Counted from the stretch's first letter, positions 1 through 10,170 are shown. The stretch: DNA of 64,000 nucleotides from Pelagerythrobacter marensis (GCF_036700095.1 NZ_CP144918.1:1861001-1925000); one strand, 5' to 3'. The notes: generated by a model not told the origin, from the sequence alone. Translations and numbers: made by a program.

Positions 1-984
1 CAATACGACTTCCCGCCGGCGGCGCAGACATGGCTGTGGCTCGCCTTCTTCGCCAGCTTCGCGGTGAAGATGCCGATGTGGCCGGTGCACACCTGGTTGC
101 CCGATGCCCACGTGCAGGCGCCCACGGCCGGCTCGGTCATCCTGGCCGGCGTGCTGCTCAAGATGGGCGGCTATGGCTTCATCCGCTTCAGCCTGCCGAT
201 GTTCCCCGAAGCGAGCGCGCAGTTCGTCTGGCTGATCTGGGGCCTGTCGATGGCGGCGGTGGTCATCACCAGCCTGATCGCGCTGGTGCAGCAGGACATG
301 AAGAAGCTGATCGCCTATTCGTCGGTTGCGCACATGGCGATCGTGACGGTCGGGCTGTTCGCCTTCAACGTCCAGGGGCTGGAAGGCGCGATGATCGTCA
401 TGCTGAGCCACGGGCTGGTCTCGGGCGCTCTCTTCCTGTGCGTCGGCGTGATCTACGACCGGCTGCACACCCGCGAGATCGACCGCTACGGCGGGCTTTC
501 GATCAACATGCCCAGGTATGCGCTGTTCTTCATGGTGTTCACCATGGCCAGCATCGGCCTGCCCGGCACGAGCGGTTTCGTCGGCGAGTTCCTGAGCCTC
601 GCCGGAATCTATCAGGTTAATTCCTGGGTCGCACTGGTCTGCACCACCGGGATCATCCTTGCGGCGGGTTACATGCTCTATCTCTACTGGCGCATTGCCT
701 TCGGCATTCAGAAGAATGCCGACGCGGCGGCCATGCCCGATCTGAACGCGCGCGAATGGGCCATGCTGGCACCGATCGCGGCGGCGGTCCTGTGGATGGG
801 CGTCTATCCCGAAAGCTTCCTCGCGCCCATGCGCCAGGATATCGCCGCGCTGGATGCGCGCCTGGCGCGTGCAGAGCCCGATAGCGACGCAGACCTGGCC
901 GTCGGCCCGCCGCTTGCCGAGCCCGCGAATGCGGTTGCGGGCGAACATGACGCTGCGGATGGCGAGACGGAGGGAGCGCACTGA
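1..984 (+). CDS. nuoM: NADH-quinone oxidoreductase subunit M, C-terminal part
   Basis: This is the end of a proton-pumping membrane subunit of respiratory complex I. The reading frame is open from base 1, so the gene starts upstream of the window. About 327 codons are present, against roughly 500 in a full NuoM. The segment carries the antiporter-like fold with the conserved [15 protein letters not shown] stretch near the start and [12 protein letters not shown] further on, both typical of the NuoL/M/N family. The last 45 residues form an acidic, alanine-rich tail that is not part of the membrane core. Its stop overlaps the nuoN start by one base (TGATG), which indicates translational coupling in the nuo operon. 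Confidence 0.95.
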   Translation, partial: QYDFPPAAQTWLWLAFFASFAVKMPMWPVHTWLPDAHVQAPTAGSVILAGVLLKMGGYGFIRFSLPMFPEASAQFVWLIWGLSMAAVVITSLIALVQQDMKKLIAYSSVAHMAIVTVGLFAFNVQGLEGAMIVMLSHGLVSGALFLCVGVIYDRLHTREIDRYGGLSINMPRYALFFMVFTMASIGLPGTSGFVGEFLSLAGIYQVNSWVALVCTTGIILAAGYMLYLYWRIAFGIQKNADAAAMPDLNAREWAMLAPIAAAVLWMGVYPESFLAPMRQDIAALDARLARAEPDSDADLAVGPPLAEPANAVAGEHDAADGETEGAH

Positions 985-2444
985 TGGACCTCAAGTCTTC
1001 CCTCGCGCTCATCGCGCCGGAAATCGTGCTGAGCCTGTCGGCGCTGGCGCTGCTGCTCTTTGCCGCGTGGAGCCGCAATTCCGGCCGCCCGGTCGGCATT
1101 CTTGCCGCGATCGCGCTGGGCGGGGCGAGTTTCCTCGCCGCGCCGGCTCTTTGCAGCGGTGCCATGGGCGCCGATACGCTTGCCTTCGGCGGGCAGTTCG
1201 CGGCCGATGCTTTCGCGTCCTTCGCCAAGATCCTGATCTTCCTGTCCGCGATCGGCTGCCTGATGGTGGCTCCGAAGTTCTTCGACCGCGACGGAGGGCT
1301 GCGGCCCGAGTATCCGGTGCTGATGCTGTTGGCCACGCTGGGCATGGCGATCATGGTTTCGGCAACCGATTTCATGACGCTCTATATCGGGCTCGAACTC
1401 AACAGCCTTGCCGCCTATGTCCTGGCGTCGTTCATGCGCAGCGACGATCGCTCGGCGGAAGCGGGTCTCAAGTATTTCGTCCTCGGCGCGCTCGCCAGCG
1501 GCATCCTGCTCTATGGCGCCAGCCTCGTCTACGGCTTCACCGGCACGACCTCGTTCGAAGGCGTGCGCGCGGCGATGGCCGGCGAATTGTCGATGGGCAT
1601 GCTGTTCGGGCTGATCTTCGTCCTCGCCGGGCTGGCGTTCAAGATCGCCGCCGTCCCGTTCCACATGTGGACTCCCGACGTCTACGAAGGTGCGCCGACG
1701 CCCGTGACGACCTTTTTCGCCACCGCGCCGAAGGTCGCCGCCATAGCGCTGACGGCGCGTGTCGCGCTCGATGCCTTCGGCGGCCAGACCGACGCTTGGC
1801 GCCAGATCGTGATCTTCGCCGCGCTCGCCTCGATCGTGGTCGGCGCGCTGGGCGCGATCGGGCAGAGCAATCTCAAGCGGCTGCTGGCCTATTCCTCGAT
1901 CAACAACGTCGGCTTCATCCTGATCGGCCTTGCCGCGGGCACGGCCGGCGGGGTCTCGGCCATGCTGGTCTATCTCGCGATCTATGTCGCAATGTCGCTG
2001 GGCAGCTTCGTCGCGGTGCTCATGCTGCGCAATGCGCAGGGTGAGCAGGTGGAGAACCTGGCCGACATTGCCGGATTGTCCGGCACGCGCCCGCTGCTCG
2101 CGCTCTGCCTGGCGATGATGATGTTCAGCCTGGCCGGCATTCCGCCGCTGTTCGGCTTCTGGGGCAAGTTCGTGGTGTTCTGGGCCGCGGTCGAGGCCGA
2201 TCTCGTGGCACTGGCGGCCATCGGTATCGCGGCCAGCGTGATCGGCGCGTTCTATTACATCAAAGTCGTCAAGGTGATGTATTTCGACGAGCCGGTCGGG
2301 GTGGTGACGGGCAGGAGCGACTGGGCCCACTGGCTGATCCTGGGTGTCACCGCCGTGATCGTTTCCCCGCTCGGTTACCTGTTGACCCGCGTGCTGGGCG
2401 ACTTCGCCGACCGCGCGGCGCAGGCGCTGCTGTTGATCGCTTGA
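984..2444 (+). CDS. nuoN: NADH-quinone oxidoreductase subunit N
   Basis: NuoN, 486 residues, is the third antiporter-like membrane subunit of complex I and normally the last gene of the nuo operon. The protein is almost wholly hydrophobic with about 14 predicted membrane segments. It contains the family stretches FKIAAVPFHMWTPDVYEGAP and SNLKRLLAYSSINNVGF, with the conserved lysines of the proton channel. The ATG overlaps the nuoM stop and the length is normal for the family. Its stop codon overlaps the start of the biotin ligase gene, so the downstream genes are likely co-transcribed with complex I. Confidence 0.97.
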   Translation: MDLKSSLALIAPEIVLSLSALALLLFAAWSRNSGRPVGILAAIALGGASFLAAPALCSGAMGADTLAFGGQFAADAFASFAKILIFLSAIGCLMVAPKFFDRDGGLRPEYPVLMLLATLGMAIMVSATDFMTLYIGLELNSLAAYVLASFMRSDDRSAEAGLKYFVLGALASGILLYGASLVYGFTGTTSFEGVRAAMAGELSMGMLFGLIFVLAGLAFKIAAVPFHMWTPDVYEGAPTPVTTFFATAPKVAAIALTARVALDAFGGQTDAWRQIVIFAALASIVVGALGAIGQSNLKRLLAYSSINNVGFILIGLAAGTAGGVSAMLVYLAIYVAMSLGSFVAVLMLRNAQGEQVENLADIAGLSGTRPLLALCLAMMMFSLAGIPPLFGFWGKFVVFWAAVEADLVALAAIGIAASVIGAFYYIKVVKVMYFDEPVGVVTGRSDWAHWLILGVTAVIVSPLGYLLTRVLGDFADRAAQALLLIA

Positions 2445-3151
2445 TCGAGATCGTCGCCGAAACCGGATCGACCAACGCCGACCTCGCCGCGCGCCTGCGC
2501 GGCGGCGAGCGGGTGGCGGAGGGGGACTGGCTGGTCGCGGATCGCCAGGTGGCGGGCCGCGGGCGGCAGGGGCGGCCCTGGTCCGACGGCGCCGGAAACT
2601 TCATGGGATCGACCGTGGTCAGGCCGGGGGCGGGCGACCCTCCGGCCCATACCCTGACCCTGGTAACGGCCCTGGCGGCTTACGAAGCGGTTCTGCCGCT
2701 CCTCGCCGATCCGCGGGCGCTCGTCATCAAGTGGCCCAACGATCTGCTGCTGCGCGGGGCGAAGCTTTCGGGCATTTTGCTGGAGCGGGCGGGCGATGCG
2801 GTCGTCGTCGGCATCGGGATCAACCTGGCGCAAGCGCCCGACCTGCCGGATCGGCCCACCGTGGCGCTGGCGCACCTCGGCCCCGCGCCCGACCGGGATT
2901 CGTTTGCCGCAACGCTCGCCGAAACGTTCGACCGCGAGCTGGAACGCTGGCGCAGCTTCGGCGTGGAGCCGCTGATCCGCCGATGGCTGGCGGCCGCCCA
3001 TCCGGTGGAGACGCCGCTGCGCGTGCACGATGCGGACGGGGCGGCGATTTCGGGCCGGTTTGCCGGGCTGGCGCCCGATGCCTCGCTGCTCCTGCGCTTG
3101 GAAGACGGGACGACCCGTGCCATCCATGCAGGCGACGTCACGCTCGGTTGA
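2441..3151 (+). CDS. birA: Biotin--[acetyl-CoA-carboxylase] ligase
   Basis: This enzyme activates biotin with ATP and attaches it to the biotin carboxyl carrier protein of acetyl-CoA carboxylase. At 236 residues it is the short form: it begins directly with the catalytic domain and lacks the DNA-binding helix-turn-helix of E. coli BirA, so it should not act as a repressor. Diagnostic motifs are GSTNADLA near residue 8, the biotinyl-AMP loop GRGRQGRPW near residue 40, and KWPNDLLL near residue 97. The start is a TTG at 2441, which overlaps the nuoN stop by four bases; no ATG would leave the N-terminal beta strand intact. Confidence 0.93.
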   Translation: MIEIVAETGSTNADLAARLRGGERVAEGDWLVADRQVAGRGRQGRPWSDGAGNFMGSTVVRPGAGDPPAHTLTLVTALAAYEAVLPLLADPRALVIKWPNDLLLRGAKLSGILLERAGDAVVVGIGINLAQAPDLPDRPTVALAHLGPAPDRDSFAATLAETFDRELERWRSFGVEPLIRRWLAAAHPVETPLRVHDADGAAISGRFAGLAPDASLLLRLEDGTTRAIHAGDVTLG

Positions 3152-3163
3152 AGGAAAACGGTC

Positions 3164-3955
3164 ATGCTGCTCGCCGTCGATGTCGGAAACACCAACGTGG
3201 TCTTCGCCCTGTTCGCCATGGCGGACGAGGGGGGGCGCGAGATCCGGGCGCGCTGGCGGATCGCCACCGATGCGCGCCGCACCGGCGACGAATACGCGGT
3301 CTGGCTGCTCCAGCTGATGAAGATCGAAGGGATCGCGCGCGATGCGATCACGCAGATCATCTTCGGCTCGGTCGTTCCGCGCGCGGTGCACAACCTGACC
3401 GTGCTGGCGGAGAAATATTTCGGCCTGACGCCGTTGATCGCGGGGGAAGGGGCGGCCGGCTGGGGCATGGCGATCGATGTCGACGAACCTCGCTCGCTCG
3501 GCGCCGACCGGGCGCTCAACGCCATTGCGGCCCATGCGCGCTATTCGGGCGATCTGATCGTGGTCGATTTCGGCACTGCGACGACCTTCGACGCCGTCGA
3601 TTTCAACGGCGCCTACAAGGGCGGGATCATCGCACCGGGGATCAACCTTTCGCTCGATGCCCTGGTCGGCAACACCGCGAAGCTGCCGCGCATCGCGATC
3701 GAGGCGCCGCGCGGGGCGAGCGTGATCGGCACCAATACCGAAGACCAGATGCTGATCGGGGTTTTCTGGGGCTACGTTTCCATGATGGAGGGCCTTATCG
3801 CCCGAATGCGCGAAGAGATCGGCCGGCCCGCGAAAGTCGTCGCCACCGGCGGCCTGGCGATCCTGTTCGACGAGCACACCGAAATCTTCGACGCGGTCGA
3901 TGCCGACCTGACGCTGGAAGGGCTTGCCCTGCTGGCCGAGAGGGCATCGGCATGA
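3164..3955 (+). CDS. coaX: Type III pantothenate kinase
   Basis: CoaX catalyses the first step of coenzyme A synthesis, phosphorylating pantothenate, and belongs to the ASKHA fold rather than the P-loop CoaA type. The 263-residue protein shows the expected motifs: [12 protein letters not shown] (phosphate 1) at the N-terminus, [11 protein letters not shown] in the middle, and [11 protein letters not shown] followed by [15 protein letters not shown]. An AAGGA-like ribosome site precedes the ATG. Its stop overlaps the RNase J start by four bases (ATGA). The birA-coaX-rnj order is common in sphingomonads. Confidence 0.96.
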   Translation: MLLAVDVGNTNVVFALFAMADEGGREIRARWRIATDARRTGDEYAVWLLQLMKIEGIARDAITQIIFGSVVPRAVHNLTVLAEKYFGLTPLIAGEGAAGWGMAIDVDEPRSLGADRALNAIAAHARYSGDLIVVDFGTATTFDAVDFNGAYKGGIIAPGINLSLDALVGNTAKLPRIAIEAPRGASVIGTNTEDQMLIGVFWGYVSMMEGLIARMREEIGRPAKVVATGGLAILFDEHTEIFDAVDADLTLEGLALLAERASA

Positions 3956-5601
3956 GGAAGGATTTCACTCCCGAAAATGAACTGCTGTTCCTCGCGCTCG
4001 GCGGTTCGGGAGAGATCGGCATGAACGTCAACCTCTACGGGTGCGACGGCAAGTGGCTGATGGTCGATCTCGGCATGACCTTCTCGGGCGGCGAATACCC
4101 CGGGGTCGACCTGGTGTTCGCCGATCTCGAATTCATCGAGGAGCGGGCGAAGGATCTGGTCGGTATCGTCCTGACCCACGCGCACGAGGACCATATCGGC
4201 GCGGTGCCCTACTTCGCGGACGAACTGGGCGTGCCGCTCTACGCCACGCCGTTCACGGCCGATCTGGTGCGGCGCAAGCTGGACGAGGCGGGGCTGACGC
4301 GAGAGGTCAAGCTCAACGTTGTCGACAACACCGATCGGTTCCGGCTGGGGCCGTTCGGCATCTCCTATGTGCCGCTCGCGCATTCGATCGCCGAAGGCCA
4401 CGCGCTGCTGGTCGACACCCCTTACGGCCGGGTGTTCCACACCGGCGACTGGAAGCTGGACGAAGACCCGATCGTGGGCGTTCCCACGACCGAGGAAGAG
4501 CTGATCGCCATCGGCGACGAGGGCGTGCTCGCCCTGGTGTGCGATTCGACCAATGTTTTCAATCCCAACCCGAGCGGTTCGGAAGGGGCGGTCTATGCCG
4601 GCCTGATGGACGAGGTGAAGCGCCACGCGGGGCGGCGCGTGCTGGTGACCACTTTCGCCTCCAACGTCGCGCGCCTGCATACGCTGGGCGAAGTGGCCAA
4701 GGCGACCGGCCGCCAGCTATGCGTCGCCGGGCGCTCGCTGGACCGGATCATCGAAGTCGCGCAGGACAACGGCTATCTGGAAGATCTGCCCGCTCTGGTC
4801 GATTTCGACACCGCCATGCGTTTGCCGCGGGGCGAAGTGCTGATCGTCGCGACCGGCGGGCAGGGCGAACCGCGCGCTGCACTCGCTCGGATTGCAGAGG
4901 GCAATCACCCGATCGAGCTGGTTGCAGGCGACGTGATCCTGTTTTCCAGCCGCCAGATCCCGGGCAACGAGATTGCCATCGGCCGGCTGCAAAATCAGTT
5001 GGCCGAGCGCGGCATCGTGATGGTGACCGACCGGCAGAGCGAGATCCACGTCTCGGGCCACCCCGGCCGGCCGGAGCTGGAGGCGCTCTACGGCTGGCTG
5101 CGGCCGCAGATGCTCGTCCCGGTGCACGGCGAAATGCGCCATATACAGGAACAGGCTCGGCTCGGCCTCGCCCACGGCATCCCCCGCGCCATTGCGCAGA
5201 AGAACGGCGACATGGTGCGTCTGGCGCCGGGCGAGCCGGGCAAGATTGCCGAAGTGCACGCCGGCCGCCTCGTGCTCGATGGCGACATTATCGCCCCGGC
5301 GAACGGCGAGGGGATCGTCATGCGGCGGCGCATTGCGGCGGAAGGCGCGCTGGTGGTGATTCTGGGGCCGAAGCGGGAGGACGTGACGCTCGAATCCTTC
5401 GGCCTCCCGCTGGAGGAGGATATGGACGAGTTTCTTCTGGAAGCCAGAAGCGATGTCCTGGACGCAATCGCCAAGTTGCGGGGCAAGGCGCGCCGCGATC
5501 GCGACGAAGTTTTCGAAGCCGCGCGCCTCGCCGCGCGTCGTGCGGCCCGCCGCTGGTCGGGCAAGAGCCCGCAGGTCAAGGTCGTGCTGGTGGGGGGCTG
5601 A
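3952..5601 (+). CDS. rnj: Ribonuclease J
   Basis: A metallo-beta-lactamase/beta-CASP ribonuclease of 549 residues, involved in rRNA maturation and mRNA turnover with 5'-3' exonuclease and endonuclease activity. The zinc site [10 protein letters not shown] lies near residue 66, and later histidines ([38 protein letters not shown]) complete the active centre. The same frame is open far upstream to 2731, but the ATG at 3952 is preferred: it overlaps the coaX stop by four bases and begins where the family begins ([18 protein letters not shown]). Confidence 0.95.
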   Translation: MRKDFTPENELLFLALGGSGEIGMNVNLYGCDGKWLMVDLGMTFSGGEYPGVDLVFADLEFIEERAKDLVGIVLTHAHEDHIGAVPYFADELGVPLYATPFTADLVRRKLDEAGLTREVKLNVVDNTDRFRLGPFGISYVPLAHSIAEGHALLVDTPYGRVFHTGDWKLDEDPIVGVPTTEEELIAIGDEGVLALVCDSTNVFNPNPSGSEGAVYAGLMDEVKRHAGRRVLVTTFASNVARLHTLGEVAKATGRQLCVAGRSLDRIIEVAQDNGYLEDLPALVDFDTAMRLPRGEVLIVATGGQGEPRAALARIAEGNHPIELVAGDVILFSSRQIPGNEIAIGRLQNQLAERGIVMVTDRQSEIHVSGHPGRPELEALYGWLRPQMLVPVHGEMRHIQEQARLGLAHGIPRAIAQKNGDMVRLAPGEPGKIAEVHAGRLVLDGDIIAPANGEGIVMRRRIAAEGALVVILGPKREDVTLESFGLPLEEDMDEFLLEARSDVLDAIAKLRGKARRDRDEVFEAARLAARRAARRWSGKSPQVKVVLVGG

Positions 5602-5605
5602 TGCG

Positions 5606-5875
5606 ATGCAATGGACCTCGTTCCTTGCAATCTACCTGCTCGTATGGGTGCTCAGCGCCTTCGTGATGCTGCCCTGGGGCATTCGCACGCACGACGAACT
5701 GGGGCTCGACAAAGTCCCGGGCCAGGCCGACAGCGCCCCCGGCAATTTCCGTCCATGGCGGGTCGTGGTGCGAGCGACGATACTGGCGGCGGTTCTGACC
5801 GGCCTCTTCGCGCTCAATTACCAATATGGCTGGATCGGGGTTTCCGACCTCGACGTGACGCGGCTAGCCTCTTAG
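5606..5875 (+). CDS. DUF1467 family small membrane protein
   Basis: An 89-residue inner-membrane protein with two membrane segments, one at residues 5-25 and one near 55-75. The loop contains LPWGIRTHDELG and RPWR, which are characteristic of the DUF1467 family found next to rnj in many sphingomonads. Its function is unknown; adjacency to RNase J is conserved but no biochemical link is known to me. The ATG at 5606 follows the rnj stop by four bases. The 3' end overlaps the convergent coiled-coil gene by 12 bases. Confidence 0.85.
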   Translation: MQWTSFLAIYLLVWVLSAFVMLPWGIRTHDELGLDKVPGQADSAPGNFRPWRVVVRATILAAVLTGLFALNYQYGWIGVSDLDVTRLAS

Positions 5876-8503
5876 CCGCTTGATCGCCTGGGCCAGCGCG
5901 ACGTAGAGCTTGCCCATGTCGGAGCTGAGCAGCGTCACGCCCAGCGCATTGCCGTCGCGGGTTGAAAGCATGGTGCGCAACATGCCTTCGAAATCGGCGA
6001 CGTAGCGGTTCACGTTCTCGCGAAACTCCGGTTCGCTTTCGTAAAGGCCAGCGACCGAGCGCGCTTCGGCATTGTCGAGCAGCCGCACCGCGCGCCGCGT
6101 GAAGATGCCGCGATCGCCGCGCAGATACGAAGCCCAGGCGGTGTCGCTCACTTCGCTGGAGAGCGCCTTGGTGATGTCGATCGCGTTGGAATTGAGGCTT
6201 TCGGTGATCAGCGCCATCCTGCGGGCGAAATCGTTGTCCACCTGCTCTTCGGCCCGTTCGCGCGCACGGGCGACGCGGGTTTCCAGATTGCCTGCCAGCT
6301 CGTCCACTTTGGCCAGCTGATCCCGCAGCTGAACCGCTGCCTGCCGGCTGGAATCCGATGCTTTCGACGCCGCTTTCTCGAGCTGGCCGATCGATTGTTC
6401 GGCCTTCTCCCGGATCACCGCATCGAGGGCTCGCGAGGTTTCGTCGCCGATCCGTTCGGCCAGTTCGCGAATGCTCTCGCCGGCATCTTCGCCGATGGCA
6501 GCGCGGGCCGACCGCGCCGCCATTTCCAGCGTTTCGATCGCTTCGCGAAGGTCGTCCTGCGCCTTTCCGGCCACGGCTGCGCCCTCTTCGCCCAGGCTCG
6601 CGATCGTATCGCGCAGCCGCGCGATCTGGTCGGCGTAAGTTTCGTTCGCCTGCGCGAAGCGTTCATGCAGCGCGTCGATATCGGCTATCGTCTCACGGCC
6701 CGTATCTTGCGCACCGGCCACATATTCGGAAAGCCTGGCTCCGGTGAGGCTCGCTTCCTCGACCGTATCCTTCAGCGCCGTGGCCCGCTCTTCCACGAGA
6801 GCAAGGCGCGCTTCGGCCTCGCCGATCGCGGCCGGCAGGTCCTCGGCCGAATGCTGGCTGCTCGCCCGAAGCAGCTCGAGCAGCCGGACGCTCGCTTCGG
6901 TCAGGCCGGCCACGGCCTCGTCGGTTCCGGCGAGCGACGCACGGCTGGCAACGAGCTTGGCTTCCAGCCGCTCGAGGCTGCCGGTCAGGGCTTCCTCGGT
7001 CTCGCCTCCATGGCGCGCTATCGCTTCGGCCTCGTCGCGCAATTGCGCGATCCTTGCGGTGATCGCTTCGCCCTTGCCGGCCAGTTCGTCCACTTGCGCA
7101 ATGTGCGCCTCGCGCCGTTCGGCGATAGCGGTGTCGATCTCGGCCAGCCGCGCGGCGAAGGCTTCGGCGATTTCGCCTTGCGCAGCGTCCAGCGCGGCAT
7201 GGCGTTCCGCCATGCGTTCCGCGAGCTGACGGTCGCGTTCCTCGATCCCGCGGTCGACCGTCTCGGCGTCGGACTTCAGTGCCTGCAGCTTGCGATTGGC
7301 AGCGGCGAGGGCATTTGCATCTATGCCCTTGATCGTGTCGATCGCTTCCGCGAGCCGGGCCTGCATCGCCTCGATCTGCGCGTTCCAGCTCTCGAGCGCG
7401 GTTTGCTCGCCCTCGCGCAGCGCATTGCCGATCGTTTTCGCCTCGTCGCGCAGGCCGCCCAGGCGCGCGCGCAGGGAAACGAGGGCTTCCTCCTCCTCCG
7501 TCGCGAGCGCCTCGTGCGCCGTGCGCAGCTCTTCCGACAGCGCGTCCGCCCGCCGGCGGAGCGCGGCGAGCGTTTCGATCTCCCGCGCTTCGAGATCGAC
7601 GCGGAATGCTTCGCTCTTCTCGCGCAGGGCGGAAAGCCGCTCGGCAGTCGCGTGGTCCAGCTGCTCGCCATGCTCTTCGAACAGGCGAAGCGCCTCGTCG
7701 ATGCGGCTCCGCAGCGAATCGACCCGCCGTTCGCTTGCCTGGCCGAAGTCGTCGAGACGCTCGAACCCGGCGACCAGCTCGTCAACGTGGTCCCGCGCGA
7801 TGCGCCCGGCATTGCCGATCTGGCTGGAAACGTCGCGCGCGGAATTCGCGATGACCGGGAGATCGTCGCGCAGCTTGTTCATGTTGTCGAGCGCGGTCGT
7901 GCTGACGCTCGCCAGCGCATCGACCTGCTGCCCGTTGTCCCGAACCAGGCCCTGCAGGCGATCGGCATGGGTGGAAAGACGTTCGGTGGCGACGCGCCCG
8001 AGCGATTCCAGCTCGCGCGACTGCGAGGCAAGAAATTCGCGGGCCAGGCTCAGCTCGCGGTTGACCGTCGCCAGCCGGGCTTCGAGCATTTGCGATTCAT
8101 GCGAAAGCAGTTGCGCGACTTCGCCGAAACGGCGCGCCTCGCGGCGGCTGTTGCGGGTGGCAAGCAGCCACAGGACCGCCACGAGGGCGACCGGGGTGGC
8201 CCACTGGCTGATCCAGCCGATCCACTGGCCCGGGCCCGCGCCGTCCAGCATCGGGCCCCGATATGTCCAGACAAAGAATGCCGTCCAGGCGAGGAATGCA
8301 AGGACGGCCAGGGCAGGCACCAGCCAGCCACGTTTCGGCGCCCGATCGCCATCCGCTTCCGTGAAACCGTTTGCGTCGTCGTCGCCGGCTTCTGCGGCAG
8401 CGGGTTCGATCGCCGCAGGGTCCGCGAAGGCGTTTTCGCCGTTCGCCGGCGCGTCGACCGGTGTGTCGGAACCAATGGCCCTGATATGGGATCCCCCGTT
8501 CAT
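5864..8503 (-). CDS. Large membrane-anchored coiled-coil protein of unknown function
   Basis: A protein of 879 residues. An acidic cytoplasmic N-terminus of about 55 residues is followed by two membrane segments (about 61-78 and 94-112). Then come roughly 650 residues of Glu/Ala/Arg/Leu-rich heptad sequence that should form long coiled coils. A C-terminal domain of about 110 residues (SDTAWASYLRGDRGIFTRRAVRLL...) is less repetitive and probably globular. Chemoreceptor or kinesin hits would be expected from the coiled coil alone and should not be trusted; I see no ATPase P-loop. The layout suggests a structural or scaffolding role at the inner membrane. The gene is divergent from the Hpt-like gene. 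Confidence 0.8.
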   Translation of the reverse strand: MNGGSHIRAIGSDTPVDAPANGENAFADPAAIEPAAAEAGDDDANGFTEADGDRAPKRGWLVPALAVLAFLAWTAFFVWTYRGPMLDGAGPGQWIGWISQWATPVALVAVLWLLATRNSRREARRFGEVAQLLSHESQMLEARLATVNRELSLAREFLASQSRELESLGRVATERLSTHADRLQGLVRDNGQQVDALASVSTTALDNMNKLRDDLPVIANSARDVSSQIGNAGRIARDHVDELVAGFERLDDFGQASERRVDSLRSRIDEALRLFEEHGEQLDHATAERLSALREKSEAFRVDLEAREIETLAALRRRADALSEELRTAHEALATEEEEALVSLRARLGGLRDEAKTIGNALREGEQTALESWNAQIEAMQARLAEAIDTIKGIDANALAAANRKLQALKSDAETVDRGIEERDRQLAERMAERHAALDAAQGEIAEAFAARLAEIDTAIAERREAHIAQVDELAGKGEAITARIAQLRDEAEAIARHGGETEEALTGSLERLEAKLVASRASLAGTDEAVAGLTEASVRLLELLRASSQHSAEDLPAAIGEAEARLALVEERATALKDTVEEASLTGARLSEYVAGAQDTGRETIADIDALHERFAQANETYADQIARLRDTIASLGEEGAAVAGKAQDDLREAIETLEMAARSARAAIGEDAGESIRELAERIGDETSRALDAVIREKAEQSIGQLEKAASKASDSSRQAAVQLRDQLAKVDELAGNLETRVARARERAEEQVDNDFARRMALITESLNSNAIDITKALSSEVSDTAWASYLRGDRGIFTRRAVRLLDNAEARSVAGLYESEPEFRENVNRYVADFEGMLRTMLSTRDGNALGVTLLSSDMGKLYVALAQAIKRLRG

Positions 8504-8547
8504 TGGGCGGACGCTATCACGAAACTTTCCTTCTGAAACCCTGTTTT

Positions 8548-8567
8548 AACCTATTTTACGATAGGTT
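8548..8567. promoter_or_regulatory. Perfect inverted repeat upstream of the Hpt-like gene
   Basis: AACCTAT, six bases, then ATAGGTT, a perfect 7-bp inverted repeat. It lies in the 71-bp gap between the divergent starts at 8503 and 8575, only eight bases before the ATG. The position and AT-rich symmetry suggest an operator serving one or both genes; it could also be a hairpin in the leader of the Hpt-like mRNA. The regulator is unknown. Confidence 0.4.
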
Positions 8568-8574
8568 GAGCCCG

Positions 8575-8883
8575 ATGGTCCATGAAAACGGCACCCTCGA
8601 TGCCACACTGGCGGCCGCGGCGGGGGACGATCCCGCGCTGCTCGCGGAACTGCGGGCGGCCTTTGTCGAAAGTCTCGAACGTCAGATCGACCTGCTGGGG
8701 CGGGCCCGGTGCGACGGCAATTGGGAAGTGGCCGCGCTGCGCCTGAAAGGGCTCGCCGCAAGCTTCCACGCCGGGCCCTTGCTCCGGCTCGCCGAAGATG
8801 CGATCGCGGCTGCACCCGGCGACCCGGTAATCCTCCGAAAGCTGAGGGACTTTACCAGGTCCTTTTCCGCCGGATCGGGCTGA
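8575..8883 (+). CDS. Hpt-like domain protein lacking the phosphorylatable histidine
   Basis: A 102-residue helical protein resembling a histidine phosphotransfer domain. Features that match the family are the WEVAA helix (around residue 50), the LKG signature (57-59), the following small residues AASFHAG, and the LRLAEDA helix near 70. In active Hpt domains the residue two before the LKG leucine is histidine; here it is Leu55, so the protein cannot take part in a normal phosphorelay through that site. The start at 8575 is chosen because it begins at the helical domain; an upstream in-frame ATG at 8503 would add 24 residues of non-family sequence and run into the divergent gene. Confidence 0.65.
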   Translation: MVHENGTLDATLAAAAGDDPALLAELRAAFVESLERQIDLLGRARCDGNWEVAALRLKGLAASFHAGPLLRLAEDAIAAAPGDPVILRKLRDFTRSFSAGSG

Positions 8884-8943
8884 TCGCTTGGCAGGTGCGC
8901 CCGGCGCGCCTAAATTCGCGTGTTTTCACGCGGGAGACGCCAA

Positions 8944-10161
8944 TTGCGGGTCGCGATCCTTTCGGCAATCCATCCGACCGGAGACGACGGCGAGGGGCCG
9001 GTTCGCGGCCACCTGACCGTCGCCGGCCGCAGCGCCGCTGCGTTCCAGCTCGATCTTGCCCTGCGGCTGGGCTGCGAGCGGATCGTCTGTTTCGCCGAAG
9101 GGCTGGACGAAGCGGTTCTGCCCCTGCTGCATCATGCGGAGCAGGCCGGGGCAAGTTTCCATGCCCTGGGCAGCGCGCGGGCGCTGTCGGGCCTGGTGAA
9201 GGCGCAGGACGATCTCTTCGTGTTTGCCGAAGGCGTCGTGCCCGATCCCCTGGCGGCGGGCGAATTGCTCGCCGAACGGCCGGGGATCGTCACCCTGCCG
9301 GCCGAGGCGGGGCTGGAGGCAGGGTTCGAACGGATCGATCGCGATCACGCCTGGGCCGGCCTGGCGCGCCTGCCCGGTTCCGCGGTCGAGCGCCTGGCCG
9401 AAATGCCCATCGACGTCGACGCCGTTCCGGCGCTGCTGCGCGTGGGGCTGCAATCCGGCATGCGGCTGGTGCCCCTGCCGCGCGCGTCGCTGGTGGAGCG
9501 CCGCTGGACGCTGCTGCGCGACGAGCGGGACGCGCAGTCTTTCGAGGCGGCATGGCTCCACCGGCGGATCGTGCCGACATCGTTCGCGGCGCCCGCTTAC
9601 GCGACAGCCGACCGGATATCGCTGGCATTCGCCCCGCGGTTCCTTGCCCGCCGCGGCCGCGCGCTGCTTCCCTTTGCCGGCGGATTCCTCGGCCTGGGGG
9701 GAGCGCTGCTCGCGGCGCATGGGCAGATGGCCGCGGTCGCTTTCGGGCTGCTCGCCGTGGGCGCGTTCCTCTTGCGAATGGGCCTGACCCTCGGCGCCCT
9801 GTTGCGCGACGAGCCGATGCGCGGATGGTCTGGTCGCCTGCTGCGCGCCGTGCCGGGGCTGGCCGTCGATGCGGCGATACTCGCCGTGGTCGCGCTGGTC
9901 GCGCCGTCCGCCGCGCTGGCCGCATGGGTGTTCGCCGGCCTTGTCGCCTTGCTCGCTCTGCGCGCGACGCAGAGGGCGGGCGCCGGCGTGGCTTCGGTCG
10001 TCGCCACCGACCGGGCGGCGCTCGCGGCCCTGCTGGTCCCCTGCGCCGCGACCGGCCAGCTTCTTCCGGCGATCCAGGCGATCGCCCTGATCGGCCTTGT
10101 CTTTCTTGCCAGCAATTGCCGGGCGTCGACGGATAACGCCGATTTAACTATGTCGCGCTAG
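8944..10161 (+). CDS. Unknown protein with nucleotidyltransferase-like N-terminus and membrane segments
   Basis: About 405 residues. The N-terminal 200 residues read like an alpha/beta sugar-nucleotide-transferase fold (RVAILSAI, then GHLTVAGRSAAAFQLDLALRLGCERIV), but I see no clear catalytic metal-binding signature. The C-terminal third holds about six hydrophobic segments (from about residue 235), so it is probably membrane-bound. The CDP-alcohol transferase motif that often follows such domains is not present. I chose the TTG at 8944 because GGGAG lies about ten bases before it; an ATG at 8920 is the alternative. It sits between the Hpt-like and kinase-like genes and may be in one operon with them. 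Confidence 0.6.
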   Translation: MRVAILSAIHPTGDDGEGPVRGHLTVAGRSAAAFQLDLALRLGCERIVCFAEGLDEAVLPLLHHAEQAGASFHALGSARALSGLVKAQDDLFVFAEGVVPDPLAAGELLAERPGIVTLPAEAGLEAGFERIDRDHAWAGLARLPGSAVERLAEMPIDVDAVPALLRVGLQSGMRLVPLPRASLVERRWTLLRDERDAQSFEAAWLHRRIVPTSFAAPAYATADRISLAFAPRFLARRGRALLPFAGGFLGLGGALLAAHGQMAAVAFGLLAVGAFLLRMGLTLGALLRDEPMRGWSGRLLRAVPGLAVDAAILAVVALVAPSAALAAWVFAGLVALLALRATQRAGAGVASVVATDRAALAALLVPCAATGQLLPAIQAIALIGLVFLASNCRASTDNADLTMSR

Positions 10162-10170
10162 GGCCGGCGG

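Noticed and set aside
2731-3951. Upstream extension of the RNase J frame
   Set aside because: It overlaps birA and coaX in a different phase and contains no family sequence; the ATG at 3952 is coupled to coaX.
6395-8536. A 713-codon plus-strand frame opposite the coiled-coil gene
   Set aside because: It is antisense to a gene with clear heptad structure and membrane helices; the product has no recognisable domain.
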